DNA of 13,957 nt from Candidatus Mediterraneibacter gallistercoris (lineage in GTDB: Bacteria; Bacillota_A; Clostridia; Lachnospirales; Lachnospiraceae): NCBI GenBank assembly GCA_019119745.1, contig DWWI01000072.1:1-13957 (forward strand), read 5' to 3'. Position 1 is the first letter of the stretch; the number at the start of each line of letters is the position of its first letter. This document shows positions 6,561-13,957 of this stretch, piece after piece. The translations under genes were made by a program, and so were the position numbers. Under the pieces are notes generated by a model. That model ran no database searches, was not told the origin of the DNA, and saw nothing but the letters and a program-made list of their open reading frames with translations.

Positions 6561-7493
6561 TCAGTCCTCTTCTCTGTAGAACAATGCGTTTACAAATTCC
6601 TCAGAATCAAATTTCTGCAGGTCATCGATTGTCTCGCCGACACCGATATATTTCACCGGTATGCCCAGTTCAGCCTGAATCGCTACCGCAATGCCTCCTT
6701 TTGCCGTTCCGTCCATCTTGGTCAGAACGACTCCTGTAATATCCGCGACTTCATTAAACTCTTTCGCCTGAGCCAGTGCGTTCTGTCCTGTCGTTGCGTC
6801 GAGCACGACAAGAGTCTCCCGGTATGCCTCCGGATATTCCCGGTCGATCACACGGTTGATCTTCTTTAACTCTTCCATCAGATTCTTTTTATTGTGGAGA
6901 CGTCCCGCCGTATCACATAAAAGCACGTCCGCTTTTCTGGCTTTTGCCGCTGCCACCGCATCATAAATAACAGATGCCGGGTCCGCTCCTTCCTGCCCGC
7001 CGATCATATCGACGGACGCACGGTTTGCCCATTCTTTCAGCTGCTCTCCGGCCGCCGCGCGGAAAGTATCTGCCGCCGCTATAACAACCCGTTTTCCCTG
7101 ATTCTTTAATTTTCCCGCCAGTTTTCCGATTGTCGTTGTCTTTCCCACGCCGTTGACGCCGATTACAAAAACAACGGATGTGCGGTTCTCAAATTCATAC
7201 GCAGTCTCCCCTACATCCATCTGTTCCCGTATGCTGTCGATCAGAAGCTGACGGCACTCTATAGGCTCTTTAATATGCTGTTCTCGCACCTTTTTTTTCA
7301 GTTCATCCAGAATATTCATTGTAGCGTGGACGCCGAGATCTCCCATGATCAGAGTCTCTTCGAGTTCTTCATAAAACTCGTCGTCTATCTTAGAAAATCC
7401 GTGAAAAATACTGTCCATACCGGATACAATATTATCCCGCGTCTTTGTAAGCCCTGATACCAGCCGCCTAAAAAAACCTTTCTTCTCTTCCAT
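6561..7493 (-). CDS. ftsY: FtsY, signal recognition particle receptor
   Basis: FtsY is the membrane-associated GTPase that docks SRP-bound ribosomes at the Sec translocon. From ATG 7493 the product is 310 residues, a typical length for Gram-positives lacking the long acidic A domain. An amphipathic basic start (EEKKGFFRRLVSGLTKTRDN) leads to the helical N domain (about 10-90). The G domain has GVNGVGKTT (112-120), DTFRAAA (142-148), DTAGR (194-198) and TKMD (258-261), then the closing GVGETIDDLQKF (285-295). Start choice: GGAGGA at 7501-7506 lies 7 bases before ATG 7493. The upstream in-frame starts at 7508 and 7535 lack a good site, and the latter overlaps smc. The gene follows the smc stop by 19 bases. 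No ylxM or ffh follows, although these are common downstream neighbours; ilvA takes that place. Confidence 0.96.
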   Translation of the reverse strand: MEEKKGFFRRLVSGLTKTRDNIVSGMDSIFHGFSKIDDEFYEELEETLIMGDLGVHATMNILDELKKKVREQHIKEPIECRQLLIDSIREQMDVGETAYEFENRTSVVFVIGVNGVGKTTTIGKLAGKLKNQGKRVVIAAADTFRAAAGEQLKEWANRASVDMIGGQEGADPASVIYDAVAAAKARKADVLLCDTAGRLHNKKNLMEELKKINRVIDREYPEAYRETLVVLDATTGQNALAQAKEFNEVADITGVVLTKMDGTAKGGIAVAIQAELGIPVKYIGVGETIDDLQKFDSEEFVNALFYREED

Positions 7494-7500
7494 TTCATTG

Positions 7501-7506
7501 TCCTCC
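7501..7506 (-). promoter_or_regulatory. Ribosome-binding site deciding the ftsY start
   Basis: The minus strand reads GGAGGA, 7 bases before ATG 7493. It fixes the start at the MEEKKGFF methionine and removes the apparent overlap with smc. Confidence 0.8.
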
Positions 7507-7512
7507 ATTTTC

Positions 7513-10500
7513 TCAGGATACCAGTTCGTTTTCAAGCAGATCCACTGAAACCAGTGTGGATACGCCTTTCTCCTGCATCGTGATTCCGTAGAGCCGGTCC
7601 GCCGCCGACATTGTACCGCGCCTGTGCGTGATCACGATAAACTGCGTATACTTTGTCAGCTTGTGCAGATACTGAGCAAATCTGGTCACATTATTGTCAT
7701 CCAGCGCCGCCTCTATCTCGTCCAGGAGACAGAAAGGCGACGGTTTCAGATTCTGAATTGCAAACAGAAGAGATATAGCGGTCAGCGCTTTCTCCCCTCC
7801 TGAGAGCTGCATCATATTCTGAAGTTTCTTGCCCGGCGGCTGCGCAATGATACGTATCCCGGCCTCAAGGATATCCTCGTCTTCCATCAGTTCCAGAGTT
7901 CCCTTTCCTCCTCCGAAAAGCTCACGGAATACAATGTTAAACTCCTCTGCAATACGCTTGAACTGCTCGCTGAACTGTTTTCTCATGGCAGTGTCCAGCT
8001 CATCAATGATCTGGACCAGTGTCGCCTCTGCCTCTACAAGGTCATCGTGCTGCCCCTTGAGAAATTCATACCGCTCTGATACATTTTTATAGTCCTCGAT
8101 CGCATTGACATTGACTGTTCCCAGCTGTCGTATCTCATTTTTCAGTGTCTGGATCTGACGCTTCATAAGGCTGAGATCCGTAAGGTTCGGATCCCGGAGT
8201 TCCATGGCATGATTATAGGTGATCTCGTATTCCTCCCACATATAATTCATCTGTTTCTCGGAGGAAGCCTCATAGGATTCTTTCTGGCTGTTCAGGCGGA
8301 AACATTCCTTATCCAGAGCTGAAATGTGCTTTGAAAGCTCTTCTCTCATCTTCAAAAAGTTCTTATGCTTCTGGTTCAGTTCTTCCCGCTTTTCACTCTG
8401 CTCTCCGATTTCCTTCTCGATCTCATTATAGAGTTCTTTCGAATCCTCGATCGTCTTCCGGAGTTCACTGATCTTGTCTTCCTTTTCCCGGATCTCCTCA
8501 GACGCGTTGTCTTTATTCCGGTCAAGTTCTTTGAGCTCTGCCTCGAACTTTTCTATCTCGTCATTGATACGTGTGATATTTTCTTCGATAAACGCATTCT
8601 GCTGTTCAAAGCCTGCCAGAGCCAGATGTACTTTCTCCGACTCTTTCAATCTTGTACTTTCTTCTTCTTTCTCGCTCTCCAGATCCCTCTGCAGTGTTTC
8701 GATCTCCGCATTCAATTCCTGTTCCAGACTCTGAGATGTCTCCAGCTCCATCTGAATAGACTCTTCATTCTCTGCGATCGTCCTGAGCTGTCTCTCCAGA
8801 TTGGACTGTTCCTCCCTGAACCGTTCAAAACGCTCCTGTGCTTCTCTCTGACGCACCTGAGTCTGCTCTACGTTCATCTTCTCGGTATTTTCAAGAACCG
8901 AAGCTTTCCGCAGTTCTTTCTGTATCTCATCGACATCACTGTAACACGATGCCCTTGCCGCCTTCACTTCACTTACCTGCTTCTCCATAGCATCCATATC
9001 AGCCTTAAGCATGGCGACTGTCTTCTCAAACTCTTCAATCTCACGCCTGCGGCTTAAGAGATTACTGGAATTCTTGAAAGCGCCTCCGGTCATGGAGCCG
9101 CCCGGATTGATCAGTTCTCCTTCGAGTGTAACCAGCCGCAGTGACTGCCGGTATTTTCTTGCAATGGCTATTCCGTCATCGATAGTGCGCACCACGATTG
9201 TCCGCCCAAGCAGCTGGTCTGCAAGACCTGTAAAGCGTTTTTCTACATGGACAAGTGTGTTCGCCAGACCGATCACGCCGGATTCCTTCAAAGCCTCAGG
9301 TGTGCGGATGCCTCCGTTTCCATGCATACTGGTAAGCGGGAGAAACGTAGCGCGCCCGAATTTATTTTTCTTCAGAAATGCGATCATCCGCTTGGCAGTC
9401 TCTTCATTATCGGTGACAATATTCTGAATACTGCCGCCCAGAGCCGTCTCAATCGCGATCTCATATTCCTTGTCGACTTTGATAATATCCGCAACTACCC
9501 CGATCAGACCTTTTTCCCGGTCTTTATTCGCCATAACTTTCCGGATGCTGTTTCCATAACCGTCATAGCGCTCGGTAATGTTTTTCAAGGATTCCAGACG
9601 TGAAGATTCTCTGTGATAAGCTGTCTGCCCGATTCGCAGTTTTTCCTGCTTTTCGTTCAGTTCTTTCTGTAAGCGCTCGATCTGCTGCTCATTTTCCTTA
9701 ATGCGGGCATTATATCCTCGAATCGTCTCCTGTACTTTTCCCAGTTCCTCCTCATACTCTCTGAGCCGCTCTGCAAGACGTTCTCCTTCTTCCGATACTT
9801 CCAGAATACTGCGTGCAAGTTCCGCTTTTCTGACAGAAATCTGATCCTTCGTGGTATCATAGTGCTGGATCTTGGCCTGTGTCGACGCCCTGTTACCGAG
9901 AAGATTCATGATTTCCTGTTTCTTCTCCTCGATACGGTTTGTATGTTCCGCGATCCGGCTCTGTATATCAACCAGATCTTCCTTTGCCTCGCTGTCCTGT
10001 GCAAGCGCGCTGTTCAGTTTTGCCTGAACCTCTGACTTCTCAGCGGCAAGCGACTCTTTCTGCTCCTGCCTTGTATCAATCTCAACACGGATCGTGTTGG
10101 CGCGTTTCCCATAATGCTCGTCATTCATCCGTACCGTATTGATCTGCTCTTTCAGGACATTGATCTGCCCTTCAAGCTGTTGTCTGAGCAGATTCGTCTC
10201 ATTGAGCTGATTTTTGGCTGTCTCGATAGCAAGGTCGATTCCTTCAACCTCTTCCTCGATAGCTTCATATTCCGCCTTCATTTTGTCATAGCGTTCATTT
10301 GACTCTTCCATCTCAGAGGATGCGATCGTATATTTTTCTTCCAGTTCTTTGATCCGTTCCCTCAGGCGTTCCTCTTCCAGAAGAAACATATTGATATCAT
10401 ATGTTTTCAGCTCTTCTTTTTTCTTTAAATATTCTTTTGCCGTCTCCGACTGTTTTTCAAGAGGTCCGAGCTGTTTTTCAAGCTCCGAAAGGATATCATT

Positions 10501-11073
10501 GACACGCGTCAGATTCAGCCGCTCTTCCTCCAGTTTCTTCAGAGAAAGATTCTTACGCCGCTTGAATTTTACGATTCCGGCCGCCTCATCAAAAAGTTCC
10601 CGGCGCTCTTCCGGTTTTCCGCTCAGGATTTTATCGATCTGACCCTGACCGATAATGGAATAACCTTCTTTTCCAATTCCCGTATCATAGAACATTTCGT
10701 TTATGTCCTTTAACCGGCAGGCAGCCCCGTTGATCAGGTATTCACTCTCACCGGAGCGGTACAGCTTACGTGTCACGGTCACTTCCTCAAAATCAACAGG
10801 CAGTTTATGATCCGAATTATCGAGGGTAATGGCCACAGAGGCATAACTGAGCGGCTTCCTGTTCTCAGTGCCGGAGAAGATCACGTCCTGCATACTTCCT
10901 CCGCGAAGCTGCTTCACCCTCTGCTCTCCGAGTACCCAGCGCACGGCATCCGCCACATTACTCTTGCCGCTTCCGTTCGGCCCGACAATACCGGTGATAC
11001 CGTTGTGGAAATCAAATTTTATTTTATTTGCAAAGGATTTGAACCCCTGCACCTCTATGTTTTTTAAATACAT
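7513..11073 (-). CDS. smc: Smc, chromosome segregation/condensation ATPase
   Basis: Smc dimers load with ScpA and ScpB and organise the newly replicated chromosome. The 1186-residue product has the full architecture: an N-terminal half ATPase with Walker A GPNGSGKS at 31-38 and QLRGG near 55-59; a long coiled coil from about 170 to 500, rich in E, K, Q and L; a hinge at about 510-675 (GVVADIIKV, GGSIQNIVTD, INPGGSMTGGAF); a returning coiled coil to about 1030; and a C-terminal half with the ABC signature LSGGE at 1090-1094, Walker B FCLLDE ending at D1118-E1119, and an ITHRRG switch. All catalytic motifs are intact and the length is normal. The ATG at 11073 lies 12 bases after the rnc stop, behind a modest GCAGGTG site, so rnc, smc and ftsY are probably one transcript. 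Confidence 0.98.
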   Translation of the reverse strand: MYLKNIEVQGFKSFANKIKFDFHNGITGIVGPNGSGKSNVADAVRWVLGEQRVKQLRGGSMQDVIFSGTENRKPLSYASVAITLDNSDHKLPVDFEEVTVTRKLYRSGESEYLINGAACRLKDINEMFYDTGIGKEGYSIIGQGQIDKILSGKPEERRELFDEAAGIVKFKRRKNLSLKKLEEERLNLTRVNDILSELEKQLGPLEKQSETAKEYLKKKEELKTYDINMFLLEEERLRERIKELEEKYTIASSEMEESNERYDKMKAEYEAIEEEVEGIDLAIETAKNQLNETNLLRQQLEGQINVLKEQINTVRMNDEHYGKRANTIRVEIDTRQEQKESLAAEKSEVQAKLNSALAQDSEAKEDLVDIQSRIAEHTNRIEEKKQEIMNLLGNRASTQAKIQHYDTTKDQISVRKAELARSILEVSEEGERLAERLREYEEELGKVQETIRGYNARIKENEQQIERLQKELNEKQEKLRIGQTAYHRESSRLESLKNITERYDGYGNSIRKVMANKDREKGLIGVVADIIKVDKEYEIAIETALGGSIQNIVTDNEETAKRMIAFLKKNKFGRATFLPLTSMHGNGGIRTPEALKESGVIGLANTLVHVEKRFTGLADQLLGRTIVVRTIDDGIAIARKYRQSLRLVTLEGELINPGGSMTGGAFKNSSNLLSRRREIEEFEKTVAMLKADMDAMEKQVSEVKAARASCYSDVDEIQKELRKASVLENTEKMNVEQTQVRQREAQERFERFREEQSNLERQLRTIAENEESIQMELETSQSLEQELNAEIETLQRDLESEKEEESTRLKESEKVHLALAGFEQQNAFIEENITRINDEIEKFEAELKELDRNKDNASEEIREKEDKISELRKTIEDSKELYNEIEKEIGEQSEKREELNQKHKNFLKMREELSKHISALDKECFRLNSQKESYEASSEKQMNYMWEEYEITYNHAMELRDPNLTDLSLMKRQIQTLKNEIRQLGTVNVNAIEDYKNVSERYEFLKGQHDDLVEAEATLVQIIDELDTAMRKQFSEQFKRIAEEFNIVFRELFGGGKGTLELMEDEDILEAGIRIIAQPPGKKLQNMMQLSGGEKALTAISLLFAIQNLKPSPFCLLDEIEAALDDNNVTRFAQYLHKLTKYTQFIVITHRRGTMSAADRLYGITMQEKGVSTLVSVDLLENELVS

Positions 11074-11085
11074 ATAACACCTGCT

Positions 11086-11775
11086 TTATCCCTGTTTTCT
11101 GAGCTTAAGGATAGCCTGATAAGCCGCCTGCTGCTCTGCGGATTTCTTCGTCCGGCCTTTTCCTTCTCCGTAGGGCGTTCCGCCGATCATAACCTGTACT
11201 TCAAAAGACTTATTATGATCAGGTCCTTCTTCCCGGACAAGTCGATAGGTAATATCTCCTTTCTTACCGGCCTGAACAATTTCCTGAAGGATAGTTTTAC
11301 TATCATAAAAGAGTTTCTTATTTTCAAGATCCGTCAATATAAACCGATGAATAAACTCTTTTGCACTAGTAAAACCACCATCCAGATAGACTGCGCCGAT
11401 CAGCGCCTCCATCGCGTCAGATGTGACCGAATCGCGTTCTCTTCCTCCGGTAGCCTCCTCTCCTTTTCCCAGAAGAAGGTAATCCCCCAGACCGATATCC
11501 CTCGCGCAGAGCGCAAGAGACGGCTCGCATACCATGCTTGCTCTTGTCTTCGTAAGCTCCCCCTCCGGAATATGCGGCGATTCCTTAAAAAGATACTCGC
11601 TGGACACCAGTTCAAGTACCGCGTCACCCAGAAACTCCAGCCGCTCATTGCACCTGTATTTCGGAAGATGCTTTTCATTTGTATATGAGCTGTGCATCAT
11701 TGCCTGCTTCAGAAGAGAAAAATCTTTAAATGTATGTCCAATCTTCTTTTCCAGTTCTTTTAATCCTGTATCCAT
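11086..11775 (-). CDS. rnc: Ribonuclease III
   Basis: RNase III cuts double-stranded RNA, notably the rRNA precursor. From ATG 11775 the product is 229 residues. The catalytic domain carries the signature NERLEFLGDAV (43-53), whose acidic residues E44, E47 and D51 match the metal-binding set, plus D120 and E123 in SDAMEALIGAVYLDGG. The double-stranded RNA-binding domain covers about 155-226 (TILQEIVQAG, then GEGKGRTKKSAEQQAA). Start choice: a GTG three codons upstream (11784) is also in frame. The ATG has GAGG only 3 bases away and the GTG has no good site, so the start is uncertain by three residues. The gene begins 21 bases after the terminator hairpin that follows acpP, so its expression needs read-through or a promoter that I cannot place with confidence. 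smc follows after 12 bases. Confidence 0.95.
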   Translation of the reverse strand: MDTGLKELEKKIGHTFKDFSLLKQAMMHSSYTNEKHLPKYRCNERLEFLGDAVLELVSSEYLFKESPHIPEGELTKTRASMVCEPSLALCARDIGLGDYLLLGKGEEATGGRERDSVTSDAMEALIGAVYLDGGFTSAKEFIHRFILTDLENKKLFYDSKTILQEIVQAGKKGDITYRLVREEGPDHNKSFEVQVMIGGTPYGEGKGRTKKSAEQQAAYQAILKLRKQG

Positions 11776-11796
11776 ATTCCTCACATTTTCTCATGA

Positions 11797-11828
11797 AAAC
11801 GAAAAAGCCCTCAGGGGCTTTTTCGTTT
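11797..11828 (-). terminator. Intrinsic terminator (or attenuator) between acpP and rnc
   Basis: A 14-base perfect inverted repeat (11797-11810 and 11815-11828) has a 4-base loop and a GGGC/GCCC core. On the minus strand the descending arm runs into CTTTTTCGTTTT, giving a U-rich end. It lies 20 bases after the acpP stop and 21 before the rnc start. It should end most plsX-acpP transcripts and allow partial read-through into rnc-smc-ftsY. Confidence 0.85.
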
Positions 11829-11848
11829 CAGATTGTAGACTTTTTTAC

Positions 11849-12079
11849 TTATTCCACTGCTTTCTTGATCTGATCCACCGCATCCTGTACGGTTACGATC
11901 TTTTCAGCCTCGTCGTTGTCGATCTCAATATCAAACTCCTCTTCAATCCCCATGATGATCTGGAAAATATCGAGGGAATCCGCACCAAGATCGTCCACAA
12001 ATGTTGTCTCCGGTTTAATCTCCTCTTTCTGAACATTGAGGACATCCGCGATAATGTCCTGAAGTTTTTCAAATTCCAT
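11849..12079 (-). CDS. acpP: Acyl carrier protein
   Basis: This small acidic protein carries growing acyl chains on a phosphopantetheine arm during fatty acid synthesis. The 76-residue product is of usual size and very rich in aspartate and glutamate. The arm attaches at S35 in the LGADSLD motif (31-37). Helix-II residues IEEEFDIEI follow at 45-53. The AGGAGG site (12088-12093), 8 bases before the ATG, is one of the strongest in the window and fits high expression. The gene follows the plsX stop by 18 bases and ends just before an intrinsic terminator, so it is the last gene of a two-gene unit. The fabH/fabD/fabG genes that separate plsX and acpP in enterobacteria are absent here. Confidence 0.98.
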   Translation of the reverse strand: MEFEKLQDIIADVLNVQKEEIKPETTFVDDLGADSLDIFQIIMGIEEEFDIEIDNDEAEKIVTVQDAVDQIKKAVE

Positions 12080-12097
12080 AATCAGATCCTCCTTACT

Positions 12098-13129
12098 TTA
12101 CTCGCTCTCTTTGCTGTCCGCCTGCGTCTCCTGGATCGCTGCTTTTATTTTCTCATTGATCTTCTGCTCTTTAAATGTGACGCATTGGATAATTGAATTA
12201 CATACTTCCGTGGAAGTGGAACTTCCATGGGTCTTGACCACGAGACCTTTTAATCCCAGAAGGGGAGCCCCGCCGTACTGGCTGGCGTCAAAGTCTTTTA
12301 ATGTAGCTTTGAGTGCCGGTTTCACAAGAAGCGCGCCGATCTTACTTCGAAGATTCGTCATCATTCCCTGTTTAACCTTTTTGATCAGAGCACCACCTAC
12401 GCCTTCATAAAGCTTGAGGATCACGTTTCCGACAAATGCCTCGCAGACAATTACGTCAACTTTGCCGTACGGAATCTCTCTCGCTTCCACACTGCCGACA
12501 AAATTAATATCCTTGCATGCTTTCAGAAGCGGGAATGTCTCTTTGACAAGAGCGTTTCCCTTTTCCTCCTCAGCCCCGATATTCACAATGCCGACCGTAG
12601 GATTTTTCTTTCCCATCACACTCTCCATATAGATGGATCCCATCTTTGCAAACTGTACGAGATGTGAAGGGCGGGCATCTACATTCGCCCCGCAGTCGAT
12701 CAGGAGCGATACTCCTGTCAGTGTCGGAAAAAGAGGGGCAAGCGGCGGTCTCTCAACCCCTTTGATTCTGCCGACAAGCACCTGTCCTCCCACAAGGACT
12801 GCTCCCGTGCTCCCGGCTGACACAAAAGCGTCGGCCTCTCCGTTCTTCACCATCTTCATAGCAACCACGATAGACGAATCTTTCTTGCCGCGGATTGCTT
12901 TTACAGGCGGCTCCGCAGTCTCGATCACCTCTGTGGCGTTTACGATCCTGATCTGCTCCTCAGGATAGCTATACTTCGCGAGCTCGTTTTTGATCACGCT
13001 CTCCTGTCCAGTCAGCAAGATCAGAATGTCTTTTCTCTTCTGCACTGCCTCTACCGCGCCCTTCACAATTTCGACAGGCGCGTTATCACCGCCCATCGCG
13101 TCAAGAGCAACCTTCGTAATCTCAGACAT
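12098..13129 (-). CDS. plsX: PlsX, phosphate acyltransferase
   Basis: PlsX turns acyl-ACP and phosphate into acyl-phosphate, the substrate of PlsY. The 343-residue product matches the family's length. Recognisable blocks are ALDAMGGDNAP at 8-18, SAGSTGA at 104-110, LLIDCGANVDARP at 142-153 and YGGAPLLG at 285-292. It is a peripheral membrane protein in other bacteria, and no membrane segment is seen here. Start choice: ATG 13129 has AGGAGG (13137-13142) 7 bases upstream. The open frame extends 19 codons further, but these (IFILFSSRMIS) overlap the promoter and are not family-like. The gene has its own promoter just after the rpmF terminator, so it is uncoupled from rpmF, unlike the rpmF-plsX unit of enterobacteria. 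I looked for a FapR-type operator in the leader and saw none. Confidence 0.97.
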   Translation of the reverse strand: MSEITKVALDAMGGDNAPVEIVKGAVEAVQKRKDILILLTGQESVIKNELAKYSYPEEQIRIVNATEVIETAEPPVKAIRGKKDSSIVVAMKMVKNGEADAFVSAGSTGAVLVGGQVLVGRIKGVERPPLAPLFPTLTGVSLLIDCGANVDARPSHLVQFAKMGSIYMESVMGKKNPTVGIVNIGAEEEKGNALVKETFPLLKACKDINFVGSVEAREIPYGKVDVIVCEAFVGNVILKLYEGVGGALIKKVKQGMMTNLRSKIGALLVKPALKATLKDFDASQYGGAPLLGLKGLVVKTHGSSTSTEVCNSIIQCVTFKEQKINEKIKAAIQETQADSKESE

Positions 13130-13136
13130 TTTCTCT

Positions 13137-13142
13137 CCTCCT
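13137..13142 (-). promoter_or_regulatory. Ribosome-binding site deciding the plsX start
   Basis: The minus strand reads AGGAGG, 7 bases before ATG 13129. This excludes the longer in-frame start near 13186. Confidence 0.85.
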
Positions 13143-13157
13143 AACACTACTGAAATC

Positions 13158-13186
13158 ATTCTACTGGAAAACAATATAAAAATCAA
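13158..13186 (-). promoter_or_regulatory. Probable promoter of plsX-acpP
   Basis: The minus strand has TTGATT (13186-13181) and TAGAAT (13163-13158) with exactly 17 bases between. Five of six -10 bases and four of six -35 bases match the consensus. Transcription would start near 13151, about 22 bases before the ATG, and the AGGAGG site lies inside that leader. The -35 starts right after the T-tract of the upstream terminator, so the two elements are packed end to end. Confidence 0.6.
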
Positions 13187-13187
13187 T

Positions 13188-13225
13188 AAAAAAAAGACGC
13201 AAAATACAAAGTTTTTACGTCTTTT
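13188..13225 (-). terminator. Intrinsic terminator after rpmF
   Basis: The arms 13192-13204 and 13213-13225 form a 13-base stem with one G-U wobble in the RNA and an 8-base loop. On the minus strand the stem ends in an eight-T run (13195-13188). It starts 15 bases after the rpmF stop. The stem has a GACG/CGTC core flanked by A/T pairs. Confidence 0.85.
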
Positions 13226-13240
13226 ACCAGTGCTTTCTGA

Positions 13241-13420
13241 TTAGTCAACGGAGATGATCTCACGCTTGTTGTATGCGCCGCATGCCTTGCACACACGATG
13301 CGGCATCATAAGCTCGCCGCACTTGCTGCATTTTACAAGATTCGGAGCGCTCATCTTCCAGTTAGCTCTTCTCTTATCTCTTCTTGCTTTTGAAGATTTA
13401 TTCTTTGGACAGATTGACAT
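13241..13420 (-). CDS. rpmF: Ribosomal protein L32, zinc-binding type
   Basis: L32 is a small protein of the large ribosomal subunit. The 59-residue product was read directly from the minus strand. It begins MSICPKNKSSKARRDKRR, the basic L32 start, followed by the aromatic W21. Two pairs of cysteines, C31-X2-C34 and C44-X2-C47, form the zinc ribbon, so this is the C+ (zinc) paralogue type rather than the zinc-free one. A further cysteine at position 4 is unusual compared with the common MAVPK start but fits Lachnospiraceae sequences I recall. The ribosome-binding site TAAGGAGGTG (13427-13436) is a near-perfect complement of the 16S tail. The ATG is 3 bases after the stop of the DUF177 gene, whose last codons hold that site, so translation is probably coupled. 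A terminator follows. Confidence 0.97.
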   Translation of the reverse strand: MSICPKNKSSKARRDKRRANWKMSAPNLVKCSKCGELMMPHRVCKACGAYNKREIISVD

Positions 13421-13423
13421 AGG

Positions 13424-13951
13424 TTACACCTCCTTAAAATTCTTAAATAAGTCACGGACAACTGACATTCTAGGATCAAGCCCCGGATCTTCACAGTCAC
13501 AGGACCCCGTATTCAGATTCCGGCCGCACACTCTGCACAGACCTTTGCAGTCTTCCCGGCAGAGCACTTTCTCCGGCCACTCTGACAAAATCTCGTGAAA
13601 GAGCATTTTGTCCACGTCAAGATGATATCCGTCAATAAAGTTTGATTCATCCAGCTCCTCTGTCAGTTCTGCGTCGGAGAGACCTATGTCCACATGCTTC
13701 GTACAATTGATCACAAAGTCATATCTGACATCCTCCAGGCATCGGTCACACGGGATCAGGACCGTCAGCGCCGTATCGGCTTTGATAAGAAGTTCCTTCC
13801 CCTTTATATGCTCCGCCCGGACGTGAACCGGCTCACTTGCAACGACCGGATAATCTCCGGATCTCAGACGGATCATCTCCATCGTGAGCGGCACAGTCTC
13901 CTCCACTGTCTTATGCTGGTCTGACAAAACGTCTGATAGGTTAATTAACAT
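13424..13951 (-). CDS. DUF177 (YceD) family protein
   Basis: YceD/DUF177 proteins are usually encoded next to rpmF and have been linked to large-subunit rRNA in some bacteria and plants; the exact role is not settled. The 175-residue product has the family's layout. An N-terminal beta-rich half contains a CX2C pair in PCDRC (C68, C71). A C-terminal zinc-ribbon-like cluster has C131, C135, C139, C142, C151 and C153 in CREDCKGLCRVCG and GSCDCE, ending in DPRMSVVRDLFK. The cysteine-rich end is typical of Firmicutes and fits metal binding. The ATG at 13951 is supported by family length; only six upstream bases are visible, so its ribosome-binding site and promoter are outside the window. rpmF follows after 3 bases. 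Confidence 0.92.
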   Translation of the reverse strand: MLINLSDVLSDQHKTVEETVPLTMEMIRLRSGDYPVVASEPVHVRAEHIKGKELLIKADTALTVLIPCDRCLEDVRYDFVINCTKHVDIGLSDAELTEELDESNFIDGYHLDVDKMLFHEILSEWPEKVLCREDCKGLCRVCGRNLNTGSCDCEDPGLDPRMSVVRDLFKNFKEV

Positions 13952-13957
13952 AGTTAT

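Noticed and set aside
7494..7535. ftsY starts at 7508 or 7535
   Set aside because: Neither has a good ribosome-binding site, and the 7535 start overlaps smc. GGAGGA fits ATG 7493.
8365..9057. Open frame of 230 codons on the plus strand, Leu/Phe rich like a membrane protein
   Set aside because: Glu- and Lys-rich coiled-coil codons of smc read as Phe and Leu on the other strand. No start signal or domain supports it.
13130..13186. plsX start at 13186
   Set aside because: The extra 19 residues overlap the promoter and are unlike the family, and AGGAGG fits ATG 13129.
13130..13190. FapR-type operator in the plsX leader
   Set aside because: I looked for the interrupted inverted repeat expected of FapR sites near the -10 and start region and saw none.
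1..13957. Mobile element, defence island or novel multi-gene system
   Set aside because: All genes but the DUF512, DUF1653 and DUF177 proteins are recognised core genes in familiar order. There are no transposase or integrase motifs, target duplications, long repeats or CRISPR-like arrays.

Overview
This window looks like a chromosomal housekeeping region from a Gram-positive anaerobe of the class Clostridia, most likely family Lachnospiraceae. The evidence is moderate G+C, strong AGGAGG ribosome-binding sites, a four-cysteine L32 protein of the type typical of Lachnospiraceae, and the gene order DUF177-rpmF / plsX-acpP-rnc-smc-ftsY with DUF512-der-plsY nearby. The family assignment is inferred from protein similarity and synteny that I recognise, not from a search. 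I see no transposase, integrase, CRISPR array, tRNA, rRNA, phage gene or toxin-antitoxin pair, and no gap between genes longer than about 165 bases.

All genes but one lie on the minus strand, so they read from high to low coordinates. From the right end: a DUF177/YceD protein (13951-13424) and rpmF (13420-13241) end at a strong intrinsic terminator. A new promoter then drives plsX (13129-12098) and acpP (12079-11849), which end at a second hairpin terminator. Next come rnc, smc and ftsY (RNase III, chromosome condensation, SRP receptor), then ilvA (threonine ammonia-lyase) and a DUF1653 protein, tightly spaced as one likely operon from 11775 to 4796. This unit meets the single plus-strand gene, a long PRPP synthetase-like prs (3449-4633), at a shared bidirectional terminator (4687-4741).

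The roughly 150-base region between 3298 and 3449 is a divergent promoter. To the right it drives prs from a good extended -10 promoter. To the left it drives a DUF512 (PDZ plus CX3CX2C) protein, der (ribosome-assembly GTPase) and plsY, which runs off the left edge of the window.

Functionally, PlsX and PlsY are the two steps of acyl-phosphate-dependent phosphatidic acid synthesis, and AcpP supplies the acyl chains. They sit in separate transcription units at opposite ends of the window. RpmF, Rnc and Der serve ribosome biogenesis, FtsY membrane targeting and Smc chromosome segregation. Prs and IlvA link to nucleotide and amino acid metabolism.

I did not find convincing evidence of a previously undescribed multi-gene system. 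The points most worth a second look are the DUF512 protein, the long divergent Prs, the triple ATGATAT repeat over the prs promoter, the DUF1653 protein placed after ilvA, and the two terminators that cut the usual lipid/ribosome/cell-cycle gene cluster into separate units.
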